Of a stretch of 64,000 bases of DNA, positions 34,108 to 42,028 are shown in pieces. The position numbers and the translations under genes were made by a program. Source of the DNA: Exiguobacterium sp. TNDT2 (lineage in GTDB: Bacteria > Bacillota > Bacilli > Exiguobacteriales > Exiguobacteriaceae); NCBI RefSeq assembly GCF_003331145.1, contig NZ_QLVE01000001.1:124001-188000 (forward strand). The letters run 5' to 3'. The notes under the pieces were generated by a model. It had not been told where the DNA came from and ran no database searches. It was given only the letters and a program-made list of their open reading frames with translations. Numbering within the stretch: position 1 is the first letter of the stretch; the number at the start of each line of letters is the position of its first letter.

Positions 34108-34980
34108 ATGCAACATTATTTAGCCATCGATATCGGTGGAACTAGTATCAAATACGGAGTCGTCCGATCCGATGGCACCCTACTGTCAAACAAACACGTC
34201 CCAACCCCTGCGACGTGGGACGGCTTGCTCGAACAAGTCGATGTGATCTTTAACGAAACGACCGCCGAAGCCCGCTTCGACGGTATCGGCTTCAGTGCGC
34301 CCGGCGCCGTCGATTCGACGACCGGAGTGATTCATGGAATCAGTGCACTTCCCTACATTCATGATCGTCCTTTCTTACAGGCGTTCAAAGAGCGGTACGA
34401 CTTGCCTGTCACTGTCTTGAACGATGCCAACGCGGCAGCGCTCGCAGAAGGATGGACCGGTGCCGCGGCGTCGGTGACGAGCTACGCGACGGTCGTCATC
34501 GGGACGGGCGTTGGCGGAGCATTCGTCGACCATGATCAGGTGATGATCGGATCCCACTTCCATGGCGGTGAGTTCGGATATTGGATTCTCGACCCGTCTC
34601 TTCCCCACCCAGATGGGACATGGAGTAAAATCGGTGCCACGGCCGCTTTTGTCCATCGATGCAGTGAGCAACTCGAACGTCCCCTTACCGGAAAAGATGT
34701 GTTCGCGCTTCAAAGCGACCCAATCATCCAGGTGGAACTGGAGCGCTTCTATCGCTGGAACGCGATTGGCATCTACAACCTCCAATTCGGGCTCGACCCG
34801 GAGCGTATTTTAATCGGTGGCGGCATCAGTCGTCGCCCGGAAGTTCGGGACGGCATCAAGCGACACTTGGATGCGCTTTGCGACGCGTTCGGAACATTCC
34901 GCATCGACGTCGAGACGTGTGCCCACTTCAACGAGGCCAACTTGATCGGTGCCGCACGGTTTCACATGTTAGCGCAGTAA
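34108..34980 (+). CDS. ROK family sugar kinase
   Basis: A 290-residue ROK kinase. The ATP-binding DIGGTSIKYGVV is at the N-terminus, the catalytic Asp lies in VLNDANAAALAEG, and VVIGTGVGGAFV and HGGEFGYW follow. The usual CxCGxxGCxE zinc motif is missing, so it is not a standard glucokinase GlcK; beta-glucoside kinase and other short ROK proteins lack it too. It should phosphorylate a sugar in the cytoplasm. It is a single gene with its own terminator. Confidence 0.85.
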   Translation: MQHYLAIDIGGTSIKYGVVRSDGTLLSNKHVPTPATWDGLLEQVDVIFNETTAEARFDGIGFSAPGAVDSTTGVIHGISALPYIHDRPFLQAFKERYDLPVTVLNDANAAALAEGWTGAAASVTSYATVVIGTGVGGAFVDHDQVMIGSHFHGGEFGYWILDPSLPHPDGTWSKIGATAAFVHRCSEQLERPLTGKDVFALQSDPIIQVELERFYRWNAIGIYNLQFGLDPERILIGGGISRRPEVRDGIKRHLDALCDAFGTFRIDVETCAHFNEANLIGAARFHMLAQ

Positions 34981-35021
34981 AAAAGGTTTCCATCACAAGT
35001 TTGTGATGGAAACCCTTTTAT
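34981..35021. terminator. Intrinsic terminator between the ROK kinase and a convergent gene
   Basis: Perfect 14-bp arms GGTTTCCATCACAA/TTGTGATGGAAACC with a 2-base loop, A4 before and CTTTTATT after. Confidence 0.88.
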
Positions 35022-35512
35022 TGTGCCAGGCGGTCTTCATGGAGGTGATGATACACCTCATCTCGAATCGCTGCGAGCGTACGCTCATGAACGATCATGT
35101 GTGCCCGAATCGTTCGGTTGACGCGTTCATTAACCTTGCCGGCCTCCAAGTGTCGATCCAACACGGGAAGGCTGAAGTCGTCAATCGGCAAATAGGCGAT
35201 AGGAATCACGGCGGACCCTGATTTCACCGAGACTTGCACGCCGTTCACTTCTGGAAAGAAATACGACTCATAATACGGTTCGACGACCAGCTCTTCTTTC
35301 ATCGCATCCCGCACTTCGGGAATCGTTGTCGGCAAGGCGATGAAATACACCATTTGGTCGAACGAGAATGAGACGTCTTTCAGCGAGACGCCCAGTGCCT
35401 CCGCGTGTCGGTTGGCCACACTACCCGTCACAAACCGATAACTTGGACGGCTCGTAAACAAGATGGTCGCGATAAAGGCGACTGTCATGATCATGACACT
35501 GAATTCGGTCAT
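35018..35512 (-). CDS. Uncharacterised single-pass membrane protein
   Basis: A 164-residue protein with one N-terminal membrane helix (about 4-20) and a soluble domain of unknown family. ATG 35512 overlaps the stop of the GGDEF gene in an ATGA, with GGGGTG upstream, so the two are coupled. A longer open frame upstream is within the GGDEF coding region. The link suggests it acts with the diguanylate cyclase, possibly as a membrane partner, but no domain supports this. Confidence 0.75.
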   Translation of the reverse strand: MTEFSVMIMTVAFIATILFTSRPSYRFVTGSVANRHAEALGVSLKDVSFSFDQMVYFIALPTTIPEVRDAMKEELVVEPYYESYFFPEVNGVQVSVKSGSAVIPIAYLPIDDFSLPVLDRHLEAGKVNERVNRTIRAHMIVHERTLAAIRDEVYHHLHEDRLAQ

Positions 35513-37026
35513 AGCGGCACCCCTTCCCAGCGGCAGACTTGGTTTTTCCCTCGTGATTTTGCTGCGTACAGCGCTTGATCGGCGCACTCGATCAACCGTT
35601 CACGTGACTGTTCGTGAAGCGTGTGCTTCGAAGCGACACCGAAGCTGAGTGTTAATCGTCCTCCCGGCTGTCGTTCTCCATAGGTGAAGTTTGTGCCGAG
35701 CACGGCCGCACGAATCGTCTCTGCCACATGCGACGCCTCGACTTCATCATATTGCGGCAGCAGGACGACAAACTCTTCGCCTCCGAACCGATAGGCCATC
35801 TGCTCGTCCGGTACGCTCCGCCGAATGACACTCGCCAGCCGCGTAAGTAACTCGTTTCCAGCCAAATGACCGTTCGTGTCATTGTAATGTTTGAAATGGT
35901 CGATGTCCATGACGATGAGTGACAATTCGTCCGTTTCACACTCCCGGAACAAGACGTCCAAGTCTTGCTCGAACGAACGATGGTTTTTGAGACGGGTCAA
36001 CCCGTCACGAAGCGCCAACGTCTCGATGCGTTGGTACAGCATCGTCTGATGCAATGCGAGTGAAGCTTGCTCCGCGATTGGTCGAACACTGTCCATTTTT
36101 TGAGGGGTGATCGGTTTCTTATTGACGACGTTGTCGATGACGAGAAGTCCGTATGGGATTCCTTGGTGATGGAGCGGGAAAATCGTACACTCGTCCATCT
36201 GTAAATCGGTATGTAACATACGCAACACCGGATCGTCGGTGATGCTCGCGTAGACGTGGAGCGGCCGTCCCGAGTCGAGTGTCTGCTTGAACAGATGGTC
36301 TCCATGAAACGGGATCGTCATTTTCCGAATCCGTTCGTTCAACTGCTCATCGTGTGTCGAGTCCGTCTCTTTCTCGTCAATCAGTCCTTGGAGATCATAA
36401 TGTTGCCGAGTGATTTCTTCCCAAATTTGAAAACCATCTTCCGGGTTCATTGGACCCGTTCCCATGACCCCGTAAATACTATCTTTTTCCACATCGGCGA
36501 AGAAAATGATCGATCGGTTAAAGCCGAGACCGTGCCCAGCCGTCACTGACGTTAAAATTGTTTGGAGCAACCGGTCCGGGTCGAGCGTTTCTTGCATGGT
36601 GAAACTGACCTCTCGGAACACGTTCAATTGTCGAGAACTCGCCGTCAACATGCGCAATCGTCCTGATCGTTCTCGTTTCAACTGGGTGACATAGCCGAAA
36701 AGAAGCGCTGCACCTAGGCCGAAGAAGATATAACTGAGCAAGAGTGGAAAGGATAACGTCCCGGATTGACTGTACACGAGGAGCCAGCTGACCATGATGG
36801 CAACAGTCATGCCTTTCCAATGAAAACAAATGAGTCCTGTCATAATCAATAACAGCACCGACCAATGTAAATCATAAAAATCGGACAATACTCCGTGCCA
36901 AATCACGACGAGGCTACTCGACCCAGCGAGCAACCAGCGATTCAGGACGGGGGTCGTCATCAACCGAAGGATGTTGAAGACGATGGTGATAAGGACGATG
37001 CCGCCAATCAACAAGCCATAAACCAT
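35509..37026 (-). CDS. Membrane diguanylate cyclase, GAF plus GGDEF
   Basis: About 505 residues: several N-terminal membrane helices (first 120 residues), a GAF domain (about 140-320) and a C-terminal GGDEF domain with RFGGEEF, the active-site motif for making cyclic di-GMP from two GTP. The position of the RxxD inhibitory site reads PDEQ, so product inhibition by the usual route is unlikely. I prefer ATG 37026, seven bases after GAGGG; an ATG at 37044 is also in frame. It is coupled to the small membrane protein downstream. Confidence 0.9.
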   Translation of the reverse strand: MVYGLLIGGIVLITIVFNILRLMTTPVLNRWLLAGSSSLVVIWHGVLSDFYDLHWSVLLLIMTGLICFHWKGMTVAIMVSWLLVYSQSGTLSFPLLLSYIFFGLGAALLFGYVTQLKRERSGRLRMLTASSRQLNVFREVSFTMQETLDPDRLLQTILTSVTAGHGLGFNRSIIFFADVEKDSIYGVMGTGPMNPEDGFQIWEEITRQHYDLQGLIDEKETDSTHDEQLNERIRKMTIPFHGDHLFKQTLDSGRPLHVYASITDDPVLRMLHTDLQMDECTIFPLHHQGIPYGLLVIDNVVNKKPITPQKMDSVRPIAEQASLALHQTMLYQRIETLALRDGLTRLKNHRSFEQDLDVLFRECETDELSLIVMDIDHFKHYNDTNGHLAGNELLTRLASVIRRSVPDEQMAYRFGGEEFVVLLPQYDEVEASHVAETIRAAVLGTNFTYGERQPGGRLTLSFGVASKHTLHEQSRERLIECADQALYAAKSRGKNQVCRWEGVPL

Positions 37027-37271
37027 GATTATCCCTCGTTTCATTAAATCGATTCACCTATACTTTTTATTATAAGTCGAATCACGGGTAACTTGCCGAA
37101 ATTCATTGAATCACTTACCAAACTTTCAATTACTTTGAAATATTTACCACAAGAACTTGCGCATGATGATTGTACTTTTGATATGAGTGATTTCACATAA
37201 TCCTTTCATTTACTTTAACAATGTAACGTGGAATGATGGAAGTAACTAACCCATTTAAGTGAGGTGGAAGC

Positions 37272-37706
37272 GTGACCCGTACTGAATATCTTGAAGCAAC
37301 ACAGATTTTGCACCAGTTGTTTAACGCGTCTTCCTTCGTCGGGATTGACTTCGGTTCCGGCCCCAACCATCATCTGCTTTACTTTAAACGAGACGGCAAC
37401 GAATCGTGGCTTTCGATTGAAGGACCTTGGTACGTCCATTCATCGGGGTCATCATTCAATGAAGATGAACAACTCCAACATCTTGTCGGACTCCGGCGCG
37501 AACGCGTCCGTTCCATCCAGTTATCTGAAGACAATCCCCATCTTGAGCTGACATTTGAATCCGGTGCCGTCCTGTTCGTGAACGGCTATCACGAACAGTA
37601 TGAAAGTTGGCAGGCCGGGGACGCCCGTCCGCTCGGAGGCGAACACTTCTTACTCGTCGCCATGCCTCAAGGAGACTTGGCCGTCTTCGCGGGTGAGGAT
37701 GTCTGA
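37272..37706 (+). CDS. Uncharacterised cytoplasmic protein
   Basis: A 144-residue acidic protein starting at GTG 37272 after GAGGTGG. It has no membrane helix, signal or motif that I recognise; it looks like a single alpha/beta domain (LYFKRDGNESWLSIEGPW, LELTFESGAVLFVNG). It is followed with a 1-bp overlap by a 30-codon membrane peptide gene, and the pair ends at a strong terminator. Confidence 0.75.
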   Translation: MTRTEYLEATQILHQLFNASSFVGIDFGSGPNHHLLYFKRDGNESWLSIEGPWYVHSSGSSFNEDEQLQHLVGLRRERVRSIQLSEDNPHLELTFESGAVLFVNGYHEQYESWQAGDARPLGGEHFLLVAMPQGDLAVFAGEDV

Positions 37707-37798
37707 TGGCAGCTTGGACGGAGATTCTCACGTATATGTTGATTGCCGGTGGCGTCAGTCTCGCCATCATCGTCTTGCGCAAAGTCACGAAGTCATAA
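37706..37798 (+). CDS. 30-residue membrane peptide
   Basis: A short frame whose ATG shares its A with the TGA stop of the upstream gene (TGATG). It encodes one hydrophobic helix (TYMLIAGGVSLAIIVL) with a basic end (RKVTKS), the profile of a small bacterial membrane peptide. Translational coupling and the terminator starting at its stop codon support expression. Confidence 0.6.
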   Translation: MAAWTEILTYMLIAGGVSLAIIVLRKVTKS

Positions 37799-37829
37799 GA
37801 AAAGAGCGGCCGCGTCCGCTCTTTTCTTA
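37797..37829. terminator. Bidirectional intrinsic terminator
   Basis: 13-bp perfect arms AAGAAAAGAGCGG/CCGCTCTTTTCTT with a 6-base loop. Confidence 0.9.
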
Positions 37830-38591
37830 TTTCACCGTCTCGTCCTCGAACAAGATGCGTTGCATCCGTTCTGGCGCCGCTAGAAAATCACGCATGACAC
37901 GGACGTGCTCGAGTTCGTCGAACGTCGTCGGCCGGAGTCCCGTCTCGACTTGGAGAATGTCGGCGTCAGGATACGACATGAGGATTGGTGAATGGGTCGC
38001 GATGATGAATTGACTGCCCGATTGGACGAGTTCATGCATCCGAGCGAGCATCGTCAACTGTCGCATCGGGGACAAGGCGGCCTCAGGCTCGTCCAATATA
38101 TAGAGCCCGCCATCCCGGAAACGATGGAGCATGAGCGACAAGAACGCTTCCCCGTGCGACTGCTCATGGAGCGATCGACCGCCATAGGACGCATAGAACC
38201 GTTCCGGGTCGGGTGACGTCCGTGCAATCTCATCCACATAGCTCGACAGTTGATACGCCGTCTCGGCCCGGAGGAAAAATCCGTCTTTTGGTCGATAGGC
38301 GCCCCGAATCGGACGGAGCGCTTCGAACAATGGACTATGCGTCGATTCAGTCTCAAAGCGGAACGTCGTCGCCCCACCTTCCGGATTGAACCCGGCGGCG
38401 ATAGCCATCCCTTCGACCAACGTCGATTTTCCACTCCCATTCTCGCCGACCAAGAACGTGACCGACTTCGTCAGCGTCAATTCATCAAATCCATCAAAAA
38501 TCGGTAGCGAGAACGGATAACCTGGTTGTTCAATCCGATCCCGTTCCAAGCGCACGCCCCGCAAAAATAAATTTAGTCCCATTCGATCCAA
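37827..38591 (-). CDS. SMC-like/AAA ATPase of unknown role
   Basis: A 254-residue ATPase. Walker A is LVGENGSGKSTLV, the signature-like region lies in SHGEAFLSLM, Walker B is LYILDEPEAALS and the switch His is in ATHSPIL, the pattern of the short RecF/SbcC-type ABC ATPases. There is no coiled coil. It starts with TTG at 38591 (eight bases after GAGGGGG) or ATG at 38582, inside the end of the histidine kinase gene. Function unknown; such proteins are common single-gene ATPases. Confidence 0.82.
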   Translation of the reverse strand: MDRMGLNLFLRGVRLERDRIEQPGYPFSLPIFDGFDELTLTKSVTFLVGENGSGKSTLVEGMAIAAGFNPEGGATTFRFETESTHSPLFEALRPIRGAYRPKDGFFLRAETAYQLSSYVDEIARTSPDPERFYASYGGRSLHEQSHGEAFLSLMLHRFRDGGLYILDEPEAALSPMRQLTMLARMHELVQSGSQFIIATHSPILMSYPDADILQVETGLRPTTFDELEHVRVMRDFLAAPERMQRILFEDETVK

Positions 38592-39841
38592 AATAGCGCC
38601 CCCTCTCTTGATTCAATCCCATACGACATTCCTTGTGCCTCGAGCAACAGCTTATTGGTGGCCAGACCAAGCCCGTGCCCGTTCGAGCGGTCGCCTTTGA
38701 CGTACATGTCCCAGATGTTGGCGCGCATCGGTTCCGTGATGCCCGGCCCCTCATCCTCGATTTCAAGCCGTCGCTCGGTGAGCCTAATTGTGATCACGCC
38801 GCCGAGCGGACTGGCATGATACGAGTTTTGAAGAAAGTTCGACAGGATGCGCTCCATCGCCAAACGATCCGCCTGCACCGTCACATCCTCGAGTTCAAGC
38901 GTGACCGTCACTTGCTTATGCCGGAACCATTCTTCCATCCGCGCGACCGTCGCTTCAATCAATTCATTCATGTGAACAGTCTCAATCGTGAGCGTCTGCT
39001 TGCCTGCCGATAGCTTCGAGTACTCGAGCATCTGAGTGACGAGCCGGTCGATGCGGTCGACCTCCTCGGTCATACTGCGTGCCGTCGCGGCCACGTCTTC
39101 TTGTTTGACGACACCGAGCTCGAGCATCTCTGCCTCATTTCGGACGATGGCGAGCGGGGTGCGGACGTCGTGCGTGATTCCAGAGATGAACGTGTTTTGC
39201 AGTCGCTCTTTCTCTTCGAGCGACGTGTTCATCTGACGGACTGCTTCCGTCAAATCCCCAATCTCGTCGTCGGTGACCGGAGGCAATGTAAGATCATGCC
39301 GGCCTGACATGATGGACGCGGTCGCCTGTTTCAATTTGATGAGCGGGGACGTCAAACGCCGCCCCATCCAATACGTCACACCAATGGCGACGAGGAGCGC
39401 GAGCAAGAACCCACTCCCGAGAATGACGTAGATTTGACGAAACTGCGGATTCGACAGCGGGACGGGTGCGTACGTCACGATTTGCACATCCCCTTCTTCC
39501 CGAAGGAACGTCAATAGGCGCATGCCGTTCACGCTGACCTCGTCCCGTTCAGACAGTGCTTCCGGGTCGAACGTCGGCGTCATATGGCGACGCATCCGGC
39601 CCCCGCGTTCAAGGTTGACCGCCTCTCCGTCTTGAAATACGAGAACGTCGAGCTGACCCGGGATGCCACGCCCGTCCACGAGTGCATCGTAAACGATGTC
39701 CGCCTCACGCTCGAGTTGATCGTAGCTCTCTGTCTCAGCGAAACGTCCAATCAGGAGTGATGTCAGACCAAATGTGAGCAACGCCATGACGACGAGCGGA
39801 AGGATTGCCGTCCAGAGCAATTTCTTCATCAAACGGCTCAT
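38573..39841 (-). CDS. Sensor histidine kinase
   Basis: A 422-residue membrane kinase: helix at about 10-32, an extracytoplasmic sensor of about 110 residues, a second helix near 140-160, HAMP, HisKA with GITHDVRTPLAIVRNEAEML, and HATPase with the N-box region LSNFLQNSYHASP, EDEGPGI and GHGLGLAT. It should phosphorylate the response regulator whose gene overlaps it by 1 bp. The sensor domain is unfamiliar; its ligand is unknown. Confidence 0.92.
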   Translation of the reverse strand: MSRLMKKLLWTAILPLVVMALLTFGLTSLLIGRFAETESYDQLEREADIVYDALVDGRGIPGQLDVLVFQDGEAVNLERGGRMRRHMTPTFDPEALSERDEVSVNGMRLLTFLREEGDVQIVTYAPVPLSNPQFRQIYVILGSGFLLALLVAIGVTYWMGRRLTSPLIKLKQATASIMSGRHDLTLPPVTDDEIGDLTEAVRQMNTSLEEKERLQNTFISGITHDVRTPLAIVRNEAEMLELGVVKQEDVAATARSMTEEVDRIDRLVTQMLEYSKLSAGKQTLTIETVHMNELIEATVARMEEWFRHKQVTVTLELEDVTVQADRLAMERILSNFLQNSYHASPLGGVITIRLTERRLEIEDEGPGITEPMRANIWDMYVKGDRSNGHGLGLATNKLLLEAQGMSYGIESREGALFWIEWD

Positions 39842-40488
39842 CAGATTTCCTCCAATCGATAACCGACGCGGTGCACCGTCTTCAATTGCCGTTTCATCGT
39901 TGGTGATTTGTCACGCAACTGTTTGACGTGCGTATCGACCGTCCGCGTGTCCCCGGCGTACGTGTAATCCCACACCTCATCGAGTAGCCGATTCCGATCA
40001 AGTGCTTCTCCGCTATGCTTCAAGAAGTAAATCAACAACTCATATTCCTTATTCGTCATCCGAATCGCTTGCCCGTCTTCAATCACCGTGCGAGAGCGTA
40101 TGTCCACCGTCATGTCGCCGAATGCGATCTCGTCGGTCTGTTTGACGAGACGTTTCAGACGGATTTCGAGTTCTTTTAACACAATCGGCTTGACCAAATA
40201 ATCGTCAGCCCCGAGCTCTAGCCCGAACACACGGTCATCTGCCTCTCCTCGTGCCGTCGCCAAGATGATGGCCGGTCGAGGCTTTAGCGTCTTCAGTTTC
40301 GGAATGAGCGTCCAACCTTCCCCGTCTGGCAAACGAACGTCGAGTAAGACCGCATCGAACGGTTGCTCGAGCTGTCGCTTCGCCTCGGCGAGCGTACCGG
40401 CCACACTGACGTGAAACCCCGCGTACGTTAAAAAGCGGGCGAGTCCGTCCGCTAATTTCAGTTCATCTTCGACCACAAGTACGTTCAT
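39841..40488 (-). CDS. OmpR-family response regulator
   Basis: A 215-residue regulator from ATG 40488 (after GGAGGCG). The receiver has the acidic pocket E7/D8, phosphorylated D50 in VLLDVRLPDGEG and the conserved Lys in LVKPIV. The C-terminal OmpR-type winged helix includes YAGDTRTVDTHVKQLRDK and HRVGYRLEE. It is divergent from a secreted protein gene, whose promoter region contains 11-bp-spaced repeats suited to an OmpR-type dimer. Confidence 0.93.
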   Translation of the reverse strand: MNVLVVEDELKLADGLARFLTYAGFHVSVAGTLAEAKRQLEQPFDAVLLDVRLPDGEGWTLIPKLKTLKPRPAIILATARGEADDRVFGLELGADDYLVKPIVLKELEIRLKRLVKQTDEIAFGDMTVDIRSRTVIEDGQAIRMTNKEYELLIYFLKHSGEALDRNRLLDEVWDYTYAGDTRTVDTHVKQLRDKSPTMKRQLKTVHRVGYRLEEI

Positions 40489-40552
40489 CTCTATCGCCTC
40501 CACTCTCATTATATCGCATCGCGAAACGAACCCATCATTTCCCAAAGACAAT

Positions 40553-40579
40553 TTGCAGAAACCTTGCAACTCCCTCACA
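40553..40579 (+). promoter_or_regulatory. Candidate response-regulator direct repeats
   Basis: TTGCA at 40553 and 40564, with a degenerate third copy TCACA at 40575, are spaced by 11 bp, as OmpR-family dimers prefer. They lie between the response regulator and the divergent secreted protein gene. Confidence 0.45.
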
Positions 40580-40630
40580 ACTTTTGATTACCCACGCCCT
40601 ACACTTGAAGGAGTAAAGGAGGAGATTGAC

Positions 40631-41200
40631 ATGAATTCATCTAAATTAGCCATCGCCCTGGCCGGCTTACTTGCCGTCTCAGGAACCGGCGTCTATGCCG
40701 CCACGAACGATACGACCACAACCGACGGAACGGAAACGACGACCCAATGCGAACGCGGAGACCGCGGCGAGCGGGGCATGTTTGGTGACCGGGCAGCCGG
40801 GCAGGCCGCTTTGCTCGAGGCGCTCGGATTGAGCGAAACCGAAGTGGAAGCTGCGCGCGAAGAAGGACAATCACTTCCTGAACTCGCGGAAGAAAAAGGA
40901 ATCACCATCGAACAGTTCATCGAGGCGATCATCACCTCACATGAAGCGAAACTTGACGCAGCCGTCGAATCCGGTGACTTGACGCAAGACGAGGCCGACG
41001 CGATTCTTGCCGACCACGAAGAGCGTTTTGCTGACGTCACGAGTTACGACGACTTAGGAGACATGCGCGGCTTTGGCGGCGGACGTCACGGAGGTGGGCA
41101 TGGTCCTCGTCACGGTGGTCAATTCGGTGGATCGAACCAAGATACGGACACACCTGCGACCGATGATAACGTCGACAATCAGAGTACCAATTCATTGTAA
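40631..41200 (+). CDS. Secreted DUF2680-like protein with His/Gly-rich tail
   Basis: A 189-residue exported protein from ATG 40631, preceded by AGGAGGAG. A signal peptide (about 1-24, ending VYAATN) leads to an acidic helical domain with two repeat-like helices (LGLSETEVEAAREEGQSLPELAEEKGITIEQF, then LTQDEADAILADHEERF), resembling DUF2680-type proteins. The tail (about 140-189) is rich in Gly and His (GGGRHGGGHGPRHGG) and could bind metal. It is divergent from the two-component system and is a likely target of it. Confidence 0.78.
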   Translation: MNSSKLAIALAGLLAVSGTGVYAATNDTTTTDGTETTTQCERGDRGERGMFGDRAAGQAALLEALGLSETEVEAAREEGQSLPELAEEKGITIEQFIEAIITSHEAKLDAAVESGDLTQDEADAILADHEERFADVTSYDDLGDMRGFGGGRHGGGHGPRHGGQFGGSNQDTDTPATDDNVDNQSTNSL

Positions 41201-41202
41201 GC

Positions 41203-41231
41203 AAAAAGGCGACCTCGAGGGTTGCCTTTTT
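41203..41231. terminator. Bidirectional intrinsic terminator
   Basis: AAAAAGGCgACC pairs with GGTtGCCTTTTT (one G-U). Confidence 0.8.
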
Positions 41232-41937
41232 ATATGGCCAATAACAGGAGAGCGTATCCGATGAGCCCGACAGCAAACGCGCGAAAGCTGCTATCCCGTT
41301 CTTCCGGCAACTCTTCTTTCATGACGTTCAAGATGATGCCACCGGCCAAAAATGCGACGATGATGGACAATGTCAATTCATCGAGCGTTGAAAATGCGCC
41401 CACGCCCCATCCGGCGAGCACGGCCAACGACAGCCACAATCGACCACGCTTGTCATACTGCTCGCGATGATGATGTCTCAAACCTTGGTCGACCGTGACA
41501 AAGTGAATCCCTAACGCGAGAAAGTAGAGCGTCATCGCCCACACCGTATCGAACTCACTCTCCGCGAGCACATAACCGATACTAAAGTTGTACACGACGA
41601 ATAACGCCATGTGGATCCAAAACACGTTGCCCTTCCCTCGGTTCTTCATTTGTGTGGCCCACCGCTCCAACCCGTAAAACACGGCCAACCCGAGCATACT
41701 GACAACGAGGATATGATTCTCGACTGAAGCGAATAGGCCGCTCTCGAGATGCCCTTCAAGTTCTTGTTGATATTCATTCAGCTCAGGCAAGAGATGGAGA
41801 AACACATAGGCGACGGCGACACCGCCGGCGAGCGACAAAAACCGGCTCCGCGGCGTCTCGCGCACATGGATCAATTGTCCAGAGAAATAATGAATCAAAG
41901 CAAATCCTACGGCAAACAACAAACTTAACCAAAACAT
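41230..41937 (-). CDS. Polytopic membrane protein, ZIP-like
   Basis: A 235-residue protein with about seven to eight membrane helices. Acidic and histidine residues sit in helices in a ZIP-like manner (VFLHLLPELNEYQ, ALGIHFVTVDQG), and a histidine-rich loop HHHREQ follows. It may be a distant metal transporter, but the HEIPHELG motif of true ZIP proteins is not present, so this is tentative. GGAGGTGG precedes the ATG. Confidence 0.6.
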   Translation of the reverse strand: MFWLSLLFAVGFALIHYFSGQLIHVRETPRSRFLSLAGGVAVAYVFLHLLPELNEYQQELEGHLESGLFASVENHILVVSMLGLAVFYGLERWATQMKNRGKGNVFWIHMALFVVYNFSIGYVLAESEFDTVWAMTLYFLALGIHFVTVDQGLRHHHREQYDKRGRLWLSLAVLAGWGVGAFSTLDELTLSIIVAFLAGGIILNVMKEELPEERDSSFRAFAVGLIGYALLLLAI

Positions 41938-42028
41938 TCAATCCACCTCCGACACGTTATCCGAAAGTCGAACTGGACATGATGACTTCCGGTCCTTGTT
42001 CCTTACCCGAGTGCCGGGCTGGATACAC

